63,354 nucleotides of DNA from Psychrobacter sp. Pi2-52 (lineage in GTDB: Bacteria; Pseudomonadota; Gammaproteobacteria; Pseudomonadales; Moraxellaceae). Shown here piece after piece: positions 46,931 through 57,020 of the stretch. The notes beneath the pieces were generated by a model, which saw nothing but the letters and a program-made list of their open reading frames with translations, made no database searches and had not been told where the DNA came from. The stretch covers positions 1-63,354 of the forward strand of contig NZ_CAJHBS010000021.1 of assembly GCF_904846705.1 (NCBI RefSeq), written 5' to 3'. The translations under genes were made by a program, and so were the position numbers. Positions within the stretch are counted from its first letter, which is position 1. Every line of letters starts with the position of its first letter.

Positions 46931-47968
46931 ATGGCCCTAATATCCTTACGTCAACTTCTAGATCATGCCGCTGAACACAGCTATGGTGTTCCTGCCTTTA
47001 ACGTCAATAACTTAGAGCAAATGCGTGCAATCATGATGGCTGCGGATGCTTGTGATTCACCTGTTATTGTCCAAGCCAGTGCAGGCGCACGTAACTATGC
47101 AGGGTCAGCATTTTTGCGTCATTTGATTATCGCTGCGATCGAAGAATGGCCACATATTCCAGTAGTAATGCATCAAGATCACGGTATGTCGCCAGCTATC
47201 TGCCAACGCTCAATCCAGTTAGGTTTTTCATCAGTGATGATGGACGGCTCACTTGGTGAAGATGGCAAAACGCCAATGGACTATGACTACAACGCTAGCG
47301 TCACGCGCGAAGTTGTCAAGATGGCTCACGCTTGCGGTGTCTCTGTAGAGGGCGAAATCGGTTGTTTAGGTAGTCTTGAAACTGGTATGGCTGGTGAAGA
47401 AGACGGTTCTGGCGCTGAAGGCGTATTGGATCATGAGCAGCTTTTGACCAGTGCTGATGAAGCTGAGCAGTTTGTAAAAGATACCAATGTCGATGCGTTA
47501 GCAATTGCTATCGGTACTAGTCATGGTGCCTATAAGTTCACACGTCCACCGACAGGCGATATCTTGTCTATTGAGCGCGTAAAAGAGATTCATGCCCGTA
47601 TTCCTAACACGCATTTGGTCATGCATGGTTCTTCATCAGTGCCACAAGAATGGCTAAAAGTTATTAATGAAAACGGCGGTGATATCGGCGAAACTTATGG
47701 CGTGCCAGTTGAGCAAATCGTTGAAGCGATTAAGCATGGTGTGCGTAAAGTAAACATCGATACGGATTTACGTCTGGCATCAACTGGCGCTATCCGCGAA
47801 TTCCTTGCAAAAAATCCAAGTGAATTTGATCCACGCAAATACTTCAAAGCGTCTATGGTAGCGATGTCAGATATCTGTACCAATCGTTTTGAAGCGTTCG
47901 GCTCTGCAGGTCAAGCACATAAAATTCGTCCAACCAGTCTTGAAGGTATGGTGAACTTTTACCAATAA
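46931..47968 (+). CDS. fba: Fructose-bisphosphate aldolase, class II
   Basis: 345 aa. A zinc-dependent aldolase cleaving fructose-1,6-bisphosphate into triose phosphates. The zinc-binding motif is VVMHQDHG (His near 80), with [19 protein letters not shown] and [10 protein letters not shown], all typical of the class II subtype with long form (Calvin-cycle subtype, about 345 aa). C-terminal [11 protein letters not shown] is conserved. It is a single gene 426 bp after the lipoprotein gene, with an extended -10 promoter. It carries no fused or missing parts. Confidence 0.95.
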   Translation: MALISLRQLLDHAAEHSYGVPAFNVNNLEQMRAIMMAADACDSPVIVQASAGARNYAGSAFLRHLIIAAIEEWPHIPVVMHQDHGMSPAICQRSIQLGFSSVMMDGSLGEDGKTPMDYDYNASVTREVVKMAHACGVSVEGEIGCLGSLETGMAGEEDGSGAEGVLDHEQLLTSADEAEQFVKDTNVDALAIAIGTSHGAYKFTRPPTGDILSIERVKEIHARIPNTHLVMHGSSSVPQEWLKVINENGGDIGETYGVPVEQIVEAIKHGVRKVNIDTDLRLASTGAIREFLAKNPSEFDPRKYFKASMVAMSDICTNRFEAFGSAGQAHKIRPTSLEGMVNFYQ

Positions 47969-48046
47969 GACTGTGTTGTAGAACGTAGTTGTTGATCATG
48001 AAGTAGCAGCTGATTTTATAATATGCCACATAAGAGGTCGTAAATA

Positions 48047-48667
48047 ATGATTGGATTGATTACCGGACAGGTGCAGTACTTGATGGCACCGACGGCTTGT
48101 ATCATGACGACCTCTGGTGTGGGTTATGATATCGAACTGCCATTGCCTTCATTTTGTCAGTTACAGCTGAATGAGCAGGCTAGCATCTGGACACATTTCC
48201 ATGTTCGCGAAGATGCTCAGTTGCTATACGGCTTTATCGATCGAAAAGAACGTGATGTCTTTCGCCAGTTAATTAAAATTAATGGTGTTGGAGCAAAAAT
48301 GGCCTTGGCTATGCTGTCTGCAATGTCAGCAGCTGAGCTGAAAATGCACGTCGAGCAAGAGTCGGAAACGGCATTAACTCGTATTCCTGGCATCGGTAAA
48401 AAGACGGCACAACGTTTATTAATTGAGCTAAAAGACAAGCTAAAGAATATCAACGTTGATAGTGGTGCGTTTGAATTGACGCCTCAGGAAACTACGATTT
48501 CTCACGAAGGTAGTATCATCGCTGAAGTAGAAGGCGCGTTGATTAGCTTGGGTTACAAAGAAAAAGAAGCTCAGCTAGCGATTAAAGCTGCTAAGAGTAA
48601 AGGAGATACTTTTGCTGATACTCAAGGCTTGTTAAAAGCTACTTTGCAACAGCTATCTGGCTTTTAA
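48047..48667 (+). CDS. ruvA: Holliday junction branch migration protein RuvA
   Basis: 206 aa. The tetrameric DNA-binding component that holds Holliday junctions. The OB-fold N-terminus (MIGLITGQVQYLMAPTACI, GVGYDIELP) is followed by two helix-hairpin-helix motifs (LIKINGVGAKMALAML and LTRIPGIGKKTAQRLLIELK) and a C-terminal RuvB-binding domain from about 155 (EGALISLGYKEKEAQLAI). It is followed by ruvB after 163 bp, but a strong stem-loop lies between, so coupling may be partial. Confidence 0.96.
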   Translation: MIGLITGQVQYLMAPTACIMTTSGVGYDIELPLPSFCQLQLNEQASIWTHFHVREDAQLLYGFIDRKERDVFRQLIKINGVGAKMALAMLSAMSAAELKMHVEQESETALTRIPGIGKKTAQRLLIELKDKLKNINVDSGAFELTPQETTISHEGSIIAEVEGALISLGYKEKEAQLAIKAAKSKGDTFADTQGLLKATLQQLSGF

Positions 48668-48717
48668 TTCATAGTAACTAGCCGTCTATCGATGACAACT
48701 ACATAATGTATCAAATT

Positions 48718-48744
48718 AATAAGCGACATTGAATGTCGCTTATT
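48718..48744 (+). terminator. Stem-loop between ruvA and ruvB
   Basis: AATAAGCGACAT and ATGTCGCTTATT form a perfect 12-bp stem with a 3-nt loop, followed by TTTCGTTTT. It could end part of the ruvA transcripts; ruvB would then need its own promoter in 48745-48830. Confidence 0.75.
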
Positions 48745-48830
48745 TTCGTTTTAGTGCTCGCTTAATAAGGTTTTACATGACTTATGCGCAGCGTTTGGTT
48801 ATGCTATTTGTTAACTAATTTTTTAATATA

Positions 48831-49826
48831 ATGATAAATTCTATGACGCAAGATCGTTTAATTAATCCGCTAGAAGGCGCAAGTGATGCTCCTGATGCCA
48901 ATATCCGACCAGCATTATTGGCCGAGTATATTGGTCAACCGGTGGTGCGTGAGCAGATGGAAGTGTTCATCGGTGCTGCTCGTGGCCGTGACGAAGCGCT
49001 AGATCACACACTTATATTTGGTCCACCGGGTCTGGGCAAGACGACCCTTGCCAATATCATCGCTCGTGAGATGGGTGGTAATCTGCGTTCTACTTCAGGG
49101 CCTGTGCTTGAGCGCCCAGGAGATTTGGCAGCCATGCTGACCAACCTAGAAGCGGGTGATGTGCTGTTTATTGATGAAATTCACCGTCTAAGCTCGGTTA
49201 TTGAAGAAATCCTTTATCCAGCAATGGAAGATTTCCAATTAGATATTATGATTGGTGAAGGGCCTGCTGCGCGTTCTATCAAGCTTGATTTGCCACCGTT
49301 TACCTTGGTAGCAGCAACAACTAGAGCAGGGCTATTGACGTCACCGCTACGTGACCGTTTTGGGATTGTACAGCGACTCGAATTTTATAATATCGCTGAT
49401 CTAACGACGATTGTTAGTCGCGCAGCACGTCTAATGCGTGTACCAATGAGTGAAGATGGCGCTGTAGAGATTGCGCGCCGTGCACGTGGTACACCAAGGA
49501 TTGCTAACCGCCTATTACGCCGCGTACGTGACTATGCCGAGGTAAGAGGCGATGGTAGTATTAATGGTGCGATTGCTGGTAGCGCGTTAGATATGTTGGC
49601 AGTGGATAGACGCGGTCTTGATCATCTAGACAGACGCTATATCGAAATATTGCACGAGCGCTTCGATGGTGGTCCTGCTGGTGTTGAAGCGGTGGCAGCA
49701 GCGATGGCTGAAGATCGTGGAACCCTTGAAGATGTGATTGAGCCGTATCTGATTCAACAAGGTTATGTGCTGCGTACTGCTCGTGGCCGCGTACTGACAC
49801 AGATGGCAATCGATCAGATGCTATAG
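48831..49826 (+). CDS. ruvB: Holliday junction branch migration ATPase RuvB
   Basis: 331 aa. The hexameric AAA+ motor that drives branch migration with RuvA. Walker [10 protein letters not shown] at about 63-71, Walker [10 protein letters not shown] (about 114-122), the sensor AATTRAGLL and arginine-finger region, then a C-terminal winged helix ending [14 protein letters not shown]. The gene begins ATGATAAATTCTATGACG, so the ATG at 48843 (codon 5) is an alternative start. No good ribosome binding site is seen before either. Confidence 0.97.
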   Translation: MINSMTQDRLINPLEGASDAPDANIRPALLAEYIGQPVVREQMEVFIGAARGRDEALDHTLIFGPPGLGKTTLANIIAREMGGNLRSTSGPVLERPGDLAAMLTNLEAGDVLFIDEIHRLSSVIEEILYPAMEDFQLDIMIGEGPAARSIKLDLPPFTLVAATTRAGLLTSPLRDRFGIVQRLEFYNIADLTTIVSRAARLMRVPMSEDGAVEIARRARGTPRIANRLLRRVRDYAEVRGDGSINGAIAGSALDMLAVDRRGLDHLDRRYIEILHERFDGGPAGVEAVAAAMAEDRGTLEDVIEPYLIQQGYVLRTARGRVLTQMAIDQML

Positions 49827-49835
49827 TATTCAGCA

Positions 49836-49879
49836 TAAAAAATGCGCCTACTTTTAATGAGAAGCAGGCGCATTTTTTT
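49836..49879. terminator. Bidirectional terminator between ruvB and ubiB
   Basis: AAAAATGCGCCT pairs with AGGCGCATTTTT, with imperfect inner pairing (CTT against AAG) and T runs on both sides. The genes are convergent. Confidence 0.9.
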
Positions 49880-49939
49880 GTTTAAGTCTAAAATTGTGAA
49901 AAATTTTCTGAACTGATTGATTAAAAATAAATCTGATTT

Positions 49940-51622
49940 CTAAGCTAAAATTCGCCAAACAACTACCAGAACAGCCAGTATATAAAATATAGGTGATAGC
50001 CAGCCGATAACTTGCGTAGCGATAGCGATAAATATAGAAAACCCTGCAAGTGCCAACCAATCACGACGACGGTCGTTTAGCATGTCAGCGCGAATTTGCT
50101 GTATTTCCCGCAGTTGACTGTCCTGACGAGAGCCCTGTGAGGCAAGGCTTTGTAGCCCTTGATCTAATAGTTTGGGAATATCAGTGGTAGATAGGAGCAT
50201 TTCAGGCAGTTGTTGGCGCAGTTGCTGTAGGTTACGCATAGGATCTAACTGCTCTTTAATCCAACTGCTTAGAATTGGCTTGGCAAGTGACCAAATGTCC
50301 AGATCAGGATATAAATCACGACCGAGTCCTTCCACATGGACCAAAGTTTTTAGCAAAAGCATCAGCTGCGGTGGGATACTCATATGATGTCTGCGTGCAA
50401 TATCTAGAATCTGCATCAGTACGCCAGCAAAGTCGATATCATCGATTGATTTTTGTAGCATAGGGCCGACGGTACGTTTCATATCACGCATTAGGGCATG
50501 CTTATCAGCGTTTGGTGGTATCCAGCCTGCACGGCTGACGATATCAACGACAGCGGTAAAGTTGTTGTTCATCACGGCAAGTAACATCCGCGCCACGATT
50601 AGCTGATCGTCTTTTGATAAAGTGCCCATGATGGCGCAATCAAGCCCGATATAACGTGGCTCATGACCTAAATCAACTGCTTCCATACCTGCATGTAAGG
50701 TTTGCACAGGTGGCGTCTCTACGAACACATTGCCTGGATGCATATCAGCATGAAAGAAGTTATCACGGAAGACTTGGGTAAAAAATATCGTTAGGCCTTT
50801 TTCTGCAAGCGCTGCACGGTCATAACCTAACTGATCGAACATCTCAACTTGTGAGATAGGGACGCCTTGGATGCGCTCCATGACCATCACGTTTTTGGCA
50901 GCGTCATAAACTTCAGGCACATACATCAGTGCTGAACCCAAGAAGTTATTACGCATTTGAGTAGTATTATCAGCCTCAAGCGTCAAATCAAGCTCATTGA
51001 GCATGACTTGCCGATAGTCTTCGACAATATCGATGATATGAACGGCACGTGCCGCTTCAATACGAGCAGATGCCCAACTTGCCAATTCCCGCAGTAGCTC
51101 AAAGTCAGAAACAATCACAGTGCGAATATCGGGGCGAACCACTTTTACCACGACTTCACGTCCATCATGTAGGGCAGCCGTGTGAACTTGGGCGATAGAA
51201 GCGGCCGCTAACGGTTTGATATCGAATCGGGCAAACAGCGTTTCAATCGACTGGCCAAGACCATGTTTAGGATGTTGAATTTGGGCGACAGCGATATCAG
51301 CGTCAAAAGGCTTAACTTTGTCCTGCAACTGAATTAATTGAGCGATAATCTTAGGTGGTACCAAGTCGCGACGCGTTGAGAGTAACTGGCCTAATTTCAA
51401 AAACAGCGTACCCATGTCCTCAAGCGCATACTTAATCGCATTTGGTTGGTGCTTCTTGCCCCATGCTGCTGGATGCATGCGAATTAATCGCGCCAAAGGT
51501 TGCAGCTGCGGTGCTTCTTCGATAGAAAAATGGGTATCAAGGCGATACATTGCGGCGATACGCCAAAGCTCAAGTAGACGAGCGCGGTGCGATAATAGCA
51601 TGAGGTTAGGTACTCTAAACAA
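49940..51622 (-). CDS. ubiB: Ubiquinone biosynthesis accessory kinase-like protein UbiB
   Basis: 560 aa. An atypical kinase/ATPase (ABC1/ADCK family) needed for aerobic ubiquinone synthesis. The KxGQ motif FLKLGQLLSTR, the Ala-rich loop LAAASIAQVH, and ADMHPGNVFV with LDCAIMG are diagnostic. The C-terminus has two hydrophobic helices (LALAGFSIFIAIATQVIGW and IFYILAVLVVVWRIL), the membrane anchor. It is the last gene of ubiE-ubiJ-ubiB. Confidence 0.95.
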   Translation of the reverse strand: MFRVPNLMLLSHRARLLELWRIAAMYRLDTHFSIEEAPQLQPLARLIRMHPAAWGKKHQPNAIKYALEDMGTLFLKLGQLLSTRRDLVPPKIIAQLIQLQDKVKPFDADIAVAQIQHPKHGLGQSIETLFARFDIKPLAAASIAQVHTAALHDGREVVVKVVRPDIRTVIVSDFELLRELASWASARIEAARAVHIIDIVEDYRQVMLNELDLTLEADNTTQMRNNFLGSALMYVPEVYDAAKNVMVMERIQGVPISQVEMFDQLGYDRAALAEKGLTIFFTQVFRDNFFHADMHPGNVFVETPPVQTLHAGMEAVDLGHEPRYIGLDCAIMGTLSKDDQLIVARMLLAVMNNNFTAVVDIVSRAGWIPPNADKHALMRDMKRTVGPMLQKSIDDIDFAGVLMQILDIARRHHMSIPPQLMLLLKTLVHVEGLGRDLYPDLDIWSLAKPILSSWIKEQLDPMRNLQQLRQQLPEMLLSTTDIPKLLDQGLQSLASQGSRQDSQLREIQQIRADMLNDRRRDWLALAGFSIFIAIATQVIGWLSPIFYILAVLVVVWRILA

Positions 51623-51703
51623 AGACGAAAATGGGGTAATCGCTGTGCTTAATCATAAATAGTGGCATCGGTAATAGCGTTCATTTATGATTGCTGCAAT
51701 CGG

Positions 51704-52513
51704 CTATTGATGAAACGAGTTATTAAGAAACTGCGCTTGCTCTTCTTTGATAGCAGCAAGTTTGGCTTCTTCTCGTTCGACGTCAGCACGTAATTTTAAC
51801 AATTGCTGTTTCAGATCATTTACTTCAGCGACCTCAATAGGGTCAGGTGTGCTATTGCCAGCCACTTCATTAGCCCAATCACTAACGTCATCAAAAGCAC
51901 GTTTAGCACTATGACGCCAGCTACCTTTGAGCTGAGAGATAAGAAGGTGTAACTGGCTAGCCATTGGTTTACCAATAAACAGCTCAAGCTGTCCAGCCAC
52001 GTCAGGATCAAATCCTGCCACCAGTTGTTTGAGCTGCATTAGCACCTTGTAATCACCAGCGATTGGTAGGTTGCCTTCAGCGCCACGCATCAGATTGAGC
52101 AGTTGAGCAGCATTGTCTACGGTGATGGTACAGTCTGGACGACTATGACCAAAACGTGCGCGCTCCATGCTGGCTTTTTGGCGCTCATTCATCTGGCCAC
52201 TTGGCTCAAATACGCTCTCTGTCGTGACTGGCTCAAAGCGCAAACGCTCATGAGTGAACAGGATGTCTAAATGAATCTCAGGCAATCCCATATTCAGACG
52301 TAACACTTTACCTGCAAGCGGCGCTAAACCTGCTTTGGTAATCTCATCACTAGCAATGGCAATGTTAATTAGCTTCTCGGCACCAGCTAATAGAAGGACA
52401 GTCAGCATAAGGCTCTCGCATCGGTAAGTGAGCGCCTTTGCATTAGCTGCATCAGCGCATGGTATGTTCGTGTTAGGTTCAATATAGTCTGCTAAACGTA
52501 ATAGTCTTGCCAA
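51704..52513 (-). CDS. ubiJ: Ubiquinone biosynthesis accessory factor UbiJ
   Basis: 269 aa, longer than E. coli UbiJ (about 200 aa). An SCP2-like lipid-binding region (about 55-165: LNMGLPEIHLDILFTHERLRF, ISITV-type CTITVDNAAQLLNLM, GDYKVLMQLKQL) that carries ubiquinone intermediates in the Ubi complex, then a C-terminal coiled coil (VNDLKQQLLKLRADVEREEAKLAAIKEE, summarised by its heptads). A 13-bp gap to ubiE and 81 bp to ubiB show a conserved operon. The first 50 residues are less conserved. Confidence 0.88.
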   Translation of the reverse strand: MARLLRLADYIEPNTNIPCADAANAKALTYRCESLMLTVLLLAGAEKLINIAIASDEITKAGLAPLAGKVLRLNMGLPEIHLDILFTHERLRFEPVTTESVFEPSGQMNERQKASMERARFGHSRPDCTITVDNAAQLLNLMRGAEGNLPIAGDYKVLMQLKQLVAGFDPDVAGQLELFIGKPMASQLHLLISQLKGSWRHSAKRAFDDVSDWANEVAGNSTPDPIEVAEVNDLKQQLLKLRADVEREEAKLAAIKEEQAQFLNNSFHQ

Positions 52514-52526
52514 TCGTGCTCGATCG

Positions 52527-53630
52527 TTACGCTTTAAAGCCGCGATGGACAGCCACGATACCAGCAGTCAGGTTATGATAATCACAATTCTCAAAACCAG
52601 CTTGTTGCATCATCTGCTTAAGTGTCTGTTGATCAGGATGCATACGAATTGACTCAGCCAAGTACTGATAACTTTCAGCATCATTAGCAATTAACTTACC
52701 CATTACTGGCAGTGCGGTAAATGAATACAAATCATAAGCCTTAGATAGTGGCTCAAATACTGGCTTTGAGAACTCCAGAATCAATAGACGACCACCTGGC
52801 TTTAGGACGCGATACATAGACTTTAGCGCGGCATCTTTGTCTGTGACGTTACGCAAACCAAAGCTAATAGTGACTAAATCAAAGCTTTTGTCATCAAAAG
52901 GGGCCAACGTCTCAGCGTTAGCTAATACAAAATCGACGTTATTACAGCCAGCATTGATCAGGCGCTCACGGCCCACTTCTAACATCGCAGCATTAATATC
53001 AGATAGTACTACGTGGCCATTTCTACCGACTTCACGGCTAAATACTTTGGCCAAATCGCCTGTACCACCAGCGATATCAAGGACATGCTGACCAGCACGC
53101 ACGCCTGATAGACTAATCGCATAGCGTTTCCACAGACGATGAATACCGAATGACATCAAGTCATTCATGATGTCGTATTTTTTGGCAACAGAGGTAAATA
53201 CGTCAGCCACACGTGCTTGTTTTTCTGCTTTATTGACTGTCTTATAGCCGAAATGCGTCTGCTCGTTGCCGTCTGTTTCAGGCGTGTGCGGATTATTGAT
53301 GTCATCACGCTGATTGAACAGGGTTTGTCTTATGGTTTGCTCTGAAGTGTTTGTGCGAGTCGTTTTGTCGTTGTTTGGCATAGTGGTTTGTTGGCCTTGC
53401 GGCGTTCCAGTAGGTAGGTCTTGAACTTTAGTAAAGTCGCTATTGTCATCACTAGCAACGCTGTTATTCTTGCTCGGCACGACATTGGTTGTTTGGTTAC
53501 GTAATATCTGCGCGCTGATCTGTTGGTTATGAGCAATACTGTCTTTTACCAGTTTGTCTTGCAAATGACCATTGGTCGTTGTGGCTTGATTAGAATGAGC
53601 GCTGCTGTCTTTTGAGTTATCAGTCATCAT
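52527..53630 (-). CDS. ubiE: Ubiquinone/menaquinone C-methyltransferase UbiE with N-terminal extension
   Basis: 367 aa, against about 250 in E. coli. The core from about residue 125 is a normal Ubi[27 protein letters not shown], the SAM-binding [15 protein letters not shown], and [10 protein letters not shown] with ILEFSKPV. Upstream of it are about 120 residues rich in Asn, Gln, Thr and Asp ([24 protein letters not shown]), without a recognisable fold. No internal ATG with a ribosome binding site precedes the core, so the extension is probably translated. It is the first gene of ubiE-ubiJ-ubiB. Confidence 0.93.
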   Translation of the reverse strand: MMTDNSKDSSAHSNQATTTNGHLQDKLVKDSIAHNQQISAQILRNQTTNVVPSKNNSVASDDNSDFTKVQDLPTGTPQGQQTTMPNNDKTTRTNTSEQTIRQTLFNQRDDINNPHTPETDGNEQTHFGYKTVNKAEKQARVADVFTSVAKKYDIMNDLMSFGIHRLWKRYAISLSGVRAGQHVLDIAGGTGDLAKVFSREVGRNGHVVLSDINAAMLEVGRERLINAGCNNVDFVLANAETLAPFDDKSFDLVTISFGLRNVTDKDAALKSMYRVLKPGGRLLILEFSKPVFEPLSKAYDLYSFTALPVMGKLIANDAESYQYLAESIRMHPDQQTLKQMMQQAGFENCDYHNLTAGIVAVHRGFKA

Positions 53631-53717
53631 GTTGTCCTAGAATTTATTTTTATGATTGTCTTTATCGGAGGAAATCGTTAAATAGTAAGCGTCAATTGGC
53701 TATTCAACATATTGAGC

Positions 53718-54431
53718 TTATGATACACCAAACGCTACTGGCTTACTGCCATTATCCGTATCATGAACCTGATCAATAATGGACAGTTCACGCTTGCAGA
53801 ACGGCTCGATAAAATCACTGACACTGCTCAGAGGTTTCATGGCCTTAAAGCCTGTATCAATAAAATCATAAAGCGGCTGGTAGCCATGACGATAGGCTGT
53901 ACTTTTTGCTAGTGCAAAGGCTTTTTTGAGCATAAACGAGTTTAGGTGTTTGTCCGTGCGATAGCAGTCGTCTTTTAGATTGGCAATCTGAACTCTACGC
54001 TCGTCTTCTTCATCGACAGTACGGTAGGCAGTTAGCATGTTCTCTTCGTTTACTGGTAAATCTTGAGCGAGTAACCACTGGGCTAAATGCAGATCTAGCT
54101 CAATAGCAAAAATCGCTGCTTGGATACCCATGCTACCAGCCTCTAGAGCTGACTCTTTGGCAAGGCGTTCTAGCTTTTTCGCTTTTGGCAGGATACGTGC
54201 TAACTGCTCTGCTAATAATTTGAACTCTTCGCCGCCATATAGTTGGGTGAGGAAGTAATCTGCCATCAGCTGGTTTTTAGGTTGTTCAAATAGCTCGCGA
54301 TGCGTCTGCTGGAGACGTGCTTGTTGCCATGATTGTACTTCTTTGAGCTTAGCATTTAATTCATCATCTTGGTGATGAGGCATCGCCCAAAATCGTGTCA
54401 AATGCTGTTGTAAATCAGCTAAAGCGGTCAT
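53718..54431 (-). CDS. Hypothetical helical protein upstream of ubiE
   Basis: 237 aa. I do not recognise a named function. The sequence is all-helical in appearance with no signal peptide or membrane segment. A motif YFLTQLYGGEEF at about 58-69 recalls a small family of uncharacterised gamma-proteobacterial proteins (FFLEELYG motif), but that is a weak memory-based hint. The ATG at 54431 is followed by TALADLQQHLTRFWAMPHHQ. It lies 87 bp before ubiE on the same strand, so cotranscription with the ubiquinone genes is possible and would be its only functional clue. Confidence 0.7.
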   Translation of the reverse strand: MTALADLQQHLTRFWAMPHHQDDELNAKLKEVQSWQQARLQQTHRELFEQPKNQLMADYFLTQLYGGEEFKLLAEQLARILPKAKKLERLAKESALEAGSMGIQAAIFAIELDLHLAQWLLAQDLPVNEENMLTAYRTVDEEDERRVQIANLKDDCYRTDKHLNSFMLKKAFALAKSTAYRHGYQPLYDFIDTGFKAMKPLSSVSDFIEPFCKRELSIIDQVHDTDNGSKPVAFGVS

Positions 54432-54749
54432 GGCAGTAGATCCTGTAGAAGTAAAGAGTAATCATATTTAAGTATGGTTGTTTTAAATATGGTGGTTCAG
54501 GGTTATAAGGTTTTCAACAACTGTTCTATCCTATACTCAAAATTGTGTTCACCTTAAAAGAAAATAATTAAGAATACAAATACCAATCTGTTACACAGCA
54601 ATATTATTTACTCGATTGGCGCAGTGCTATGATTAAATGAGATAAAAATGATTGATGAGATAAAAATGTTGAGAGTTATCTTATCGAGAGCTATCCCATA
54701 AGTCATTCATTAGTAAAGCCGCCCAATAACAATAATAGCGAGTGTAATC
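54432..54749. other. Intergenic region between the hypothetical gene and pap
   Basis: 318 bp of AT-rich DNA without a gene. It should hold divergent promoters, and it contains an 18-bp tandem repeat at 54637-54668. No PHO-box-like repeat was recognised. Confidence 0.5.
54637..54668 (+). repeat. 18-bp tandem repeat upstream of pap
   Basis: ATGAGATAAAAATG occurs at 54637-54650 and again, identical, at 54655-54668, 81 bp before the pap start. Period 18 bp. Confidence 0.8.
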
Positions 54750-56453
54750 ATGTCTAAAAAAAATGATACTACTGAACCAAAAGCACCACAAGCGGTAAGT
54801 ACACAATTTAGTGAGCAAGTTGTGGAGCAGCGTCTAAAGCCTAATCCTTTGAGTCAGTTTTCACTGGACGAGGATTCGCTTAGACTGGCATTGGTAACAG
54901 CTCAGTATGCTTTAAAAGCCACTCGCCAGCAAACGCCTCCGACCCTCAATAAGCCAACAGGTCTGTTAGTACTAGTTAATGGAATGGAGCAGGCAGGTAA
55001 AGGTACCGCCGTTAAACAGTTGAGGCAATGGGTGGATCCAAGGCTGCTTAAAGTTGAGGCAACCATTGGCCATTCGCCATTGAGTTATCAACCCATTTGG
55101 CAAGCGCATACTAGCGCTATGCCGCGTCATGGCGATGTCATGGTATATTTCGGCAACTGGTATGCTGATCTATTATATAACGTCATGCGACTAGCGACAT
55201 CAGATAGTGAGAACCTTGAAGCATTATCAAATGATAAAGGTCAAAAAGGTAAAAATCCGCTTCCTATCGCTCAGTGGCAAGACTATCTACAGCAGCAGTT
55301 AGACACGCTAAAAGCATTTGAAGACGATCTCATTGCCAATCAAACCAAGTTATTAAAATGTTGGTTTCATGTCGATATTGAAACGTTGCACAGTCGCTTA
55401 AAGGATGATGAAGCAGATCCGCAGTTTTTATATCAAATTGACTGGAACAACAAGCAAGTCATCGAGAAGTTTAATGAGGTGGCTGCGACCTTGCTGCGTC
55501 AACAGGATGATTGGGTCATCATTGATGGTGACGATAAGTTAGAGGCCGCTGATAACTTCTGCCATCTGGTGCTACATTCTATGCAAACCGCGCTGGCAAG
55601 TAGTCAGGCAGATAGCAATGATAACGACAATGACAATAATAAGGAAACATCAGAAAACCATCCTCAGTCCGAGACACTAAAACTTAACTCAGATACTAAG
55701 CAAAAACAGTTTGAACCTGTACCGATACCTAAGCAGCTGACGTCTATTAAAGATAAAAAAATCAGTAAGTCCGACTATCGTGAGGCATTGGCAGAGAAGC
55801 AAGCGCGGCTTGCTGAGTTGCTACGTGCTCGTCAAGGTCGGCATGTGGTGTTTGCCTTTGAAGGAATGGACGCTGCGGGAAAGGGCGGTGCGATCAAAAG
55901 GTTGGTCGCACCGCTAGATCCTCGCGAGTATCAAATTTATAATATTGGCGCGCCGATGTTGTATGAGACTCAGCATCCTTACTTGTGGCGTTTCTGGACA
56001 AGATTGCCTGACGAGCAAACCAATCGTATTAGCCGTATCGCCATTTTTGATCGTACTTGGTATGGGCGTGTGTTGGTTGAGCGCATCGAAGGGTTTGCGT
56101 CTTCTGATGAATGGCAACGAGCATATGATGAGATCAATCGTTTCGAGGCAGACTTGGCAGCAGCAGGAACGTTGGTTATCAAATATTGGTTAGCGATTGA
56201 TAAAAAAGAGCAACTTAAACGGTTTGAAGATCGTCAAGAAACACCGCATAAGCAATTTAAACTAACGGATGATGACTGGCGTAACCGTGATAAATGGTCA
56301 GACTATGTGCAGTCTGCAGCAGATATGCTGGCACGCACGGATACAACGACAGCGCCATGGTGTGTTATTGCGACCAACGAAAAGCGTCAGGCGCGTTTGG
56401 ACGTGTTAGATCATGCTATCGAGCAGTTGTCTGCATTTACTGAAAGCAAGTAA
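54750..56453 (+). CDS. pap: Polyphosphate:AMP phosphotransferase, two-domain PPK2 family
   Basis: 567 aa. Two PPK2-type kinase domains. The first (about 65-280) has Walker A GMEQAGKGT but its Walker B region reads YFGNWYADLL, lacking the Asp and Arg of the active motif. The second (about 345-560) is intact: EGMDAAGKGG and IFDRTWYGRVLVERIEG. This matches Acinetobacter-type Pap, where the C-terminal domain phosphorylates AMP to ADP from polyphosphate. An Asn/Asp/Glu-rich linker of about 45 residues joins the domains. It is near pit, which imports phosphate, so the pair could manage stored and imported phosphate; that is inference. The ribosome binding site is weak. Confidence 0.92.
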   Translation: MSKKNDTTEPKAPQAVSTQFSEQVVEQRLKPNPLSQFSLDEDSLRLALVTAQYALKATRQQTPPTLNKPTGLLVLVNGMEQAGKGTAVKQLRQWVDPRLLKVEATIGHSPLSYQPIWQAHTSAMPRHGDVMVYFGNWYADLLYNVMRLATSDSENLEALSNDKGQKGKNPLPIAQWQDYLQQQLDTLKAFEDDLIANQTKLLKCWFHVDIETLHSRLKDDEADPQFLYQIDWNNKQVIEKFNEVAATLLRQQDDWVIIDGDDKLEAADNFCHLVLHSMQTALASSQADSNDNDNDNNKETSENHPQSETLKLNSDTKQKQFEPVPIPKQLTSIKDKKISKSDYREALAEKQARLAELLRARQGRHVVFAFEGMDAAGKGGAIKRLVAPLDPREYQIYNIGAPMLYETQHPYLWRFWTRLPDEQTNRISRIAIFDRTWYGRVLVERIEGFASSDEWQRAYDEINRFEADLAAAGTLVIKYWLAIDKKEQLKRFEDRQETPHKQFKLTDDDWRNRDKWSDYVQSAADMLARTDTTTAPWCVIATNEKRQARLDVLDHAIEQLSAFTESK

Positions 56454-57020
56454 TTGTTATAAATGCCTGAAATTTAAGGACTCTTATAGGTTTATATAAC
56501 TGTATTTTCCACGTATTTCCTAAGTAGGATGGCTCGAAACATATTTGAGCCATACTGTCTTTTAAAGAGTGTGGTCTTGTCCGTATACACCCGCAGTTAC
56601 AAATCTCGCAATATCATCATGCATTATGTGCCCATATTTAATATAATAGAGCGCAAAACAGCTTCTGCTAAATAATAATTTTAATTTAGCAAACAACGTG
56701 TTTTGGTTATTTAGTATAGATAACTTAATAATTACGACAAAAATTGTTACAATAGCAGTTAGTAGTACCACAAATATCGCTAAGAAATATATAAGCCGCA
56801 AGATGCTGTAATCAGACGATTTGGCAATATCACTTGCGGCTTTGTGACATGTTGAAGGATGTGTTTTCCCTTTCGCTCTAGTCGGTTTAAGACCTTCTAA
56901 CCACGTGTTATATATTTTCTATTGCTAATTCATTAGATGCCGTAAAAAGCACTGTGAGTAGCAGCGCAATATTATCAACCTCATATAATTTTCATCAGCT
57001 TACGCAGGACGTACTAACGT
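56454..57020. other. Intergenic region between pap and pit
   Basis: 567 bp without a confident gene. Two stem-loops are seen: ATGGCTC/GAGCCAT at 56529-56553 (probably the end of pap) and a 10-bp pair AAGCCGCAAG (56793-56802) with CTTGCGGCTT (56833-56842). A 79-codon minus-strand frame (56562-56801, TTG start) has a hydrophobic N-terminus but no ribosome binding site. The pit promoter should be in 56850-57000. Confidence 0.5.

Noticed and set aside
54637..54668. PHO box upstream of pap
   Set aside because: The direct repeat has an 18-bp period and no resemblance to the 11-bp CTGTCAT repeats of PhoB sites.
56562..56801. 79-codon minus-strand frame with a hydrophobic N-terminus
   Set aside because: TTG start without a ribosome binding site, no neighbours and a stem-loop at its start; more likely chance in AT-rich DNA.
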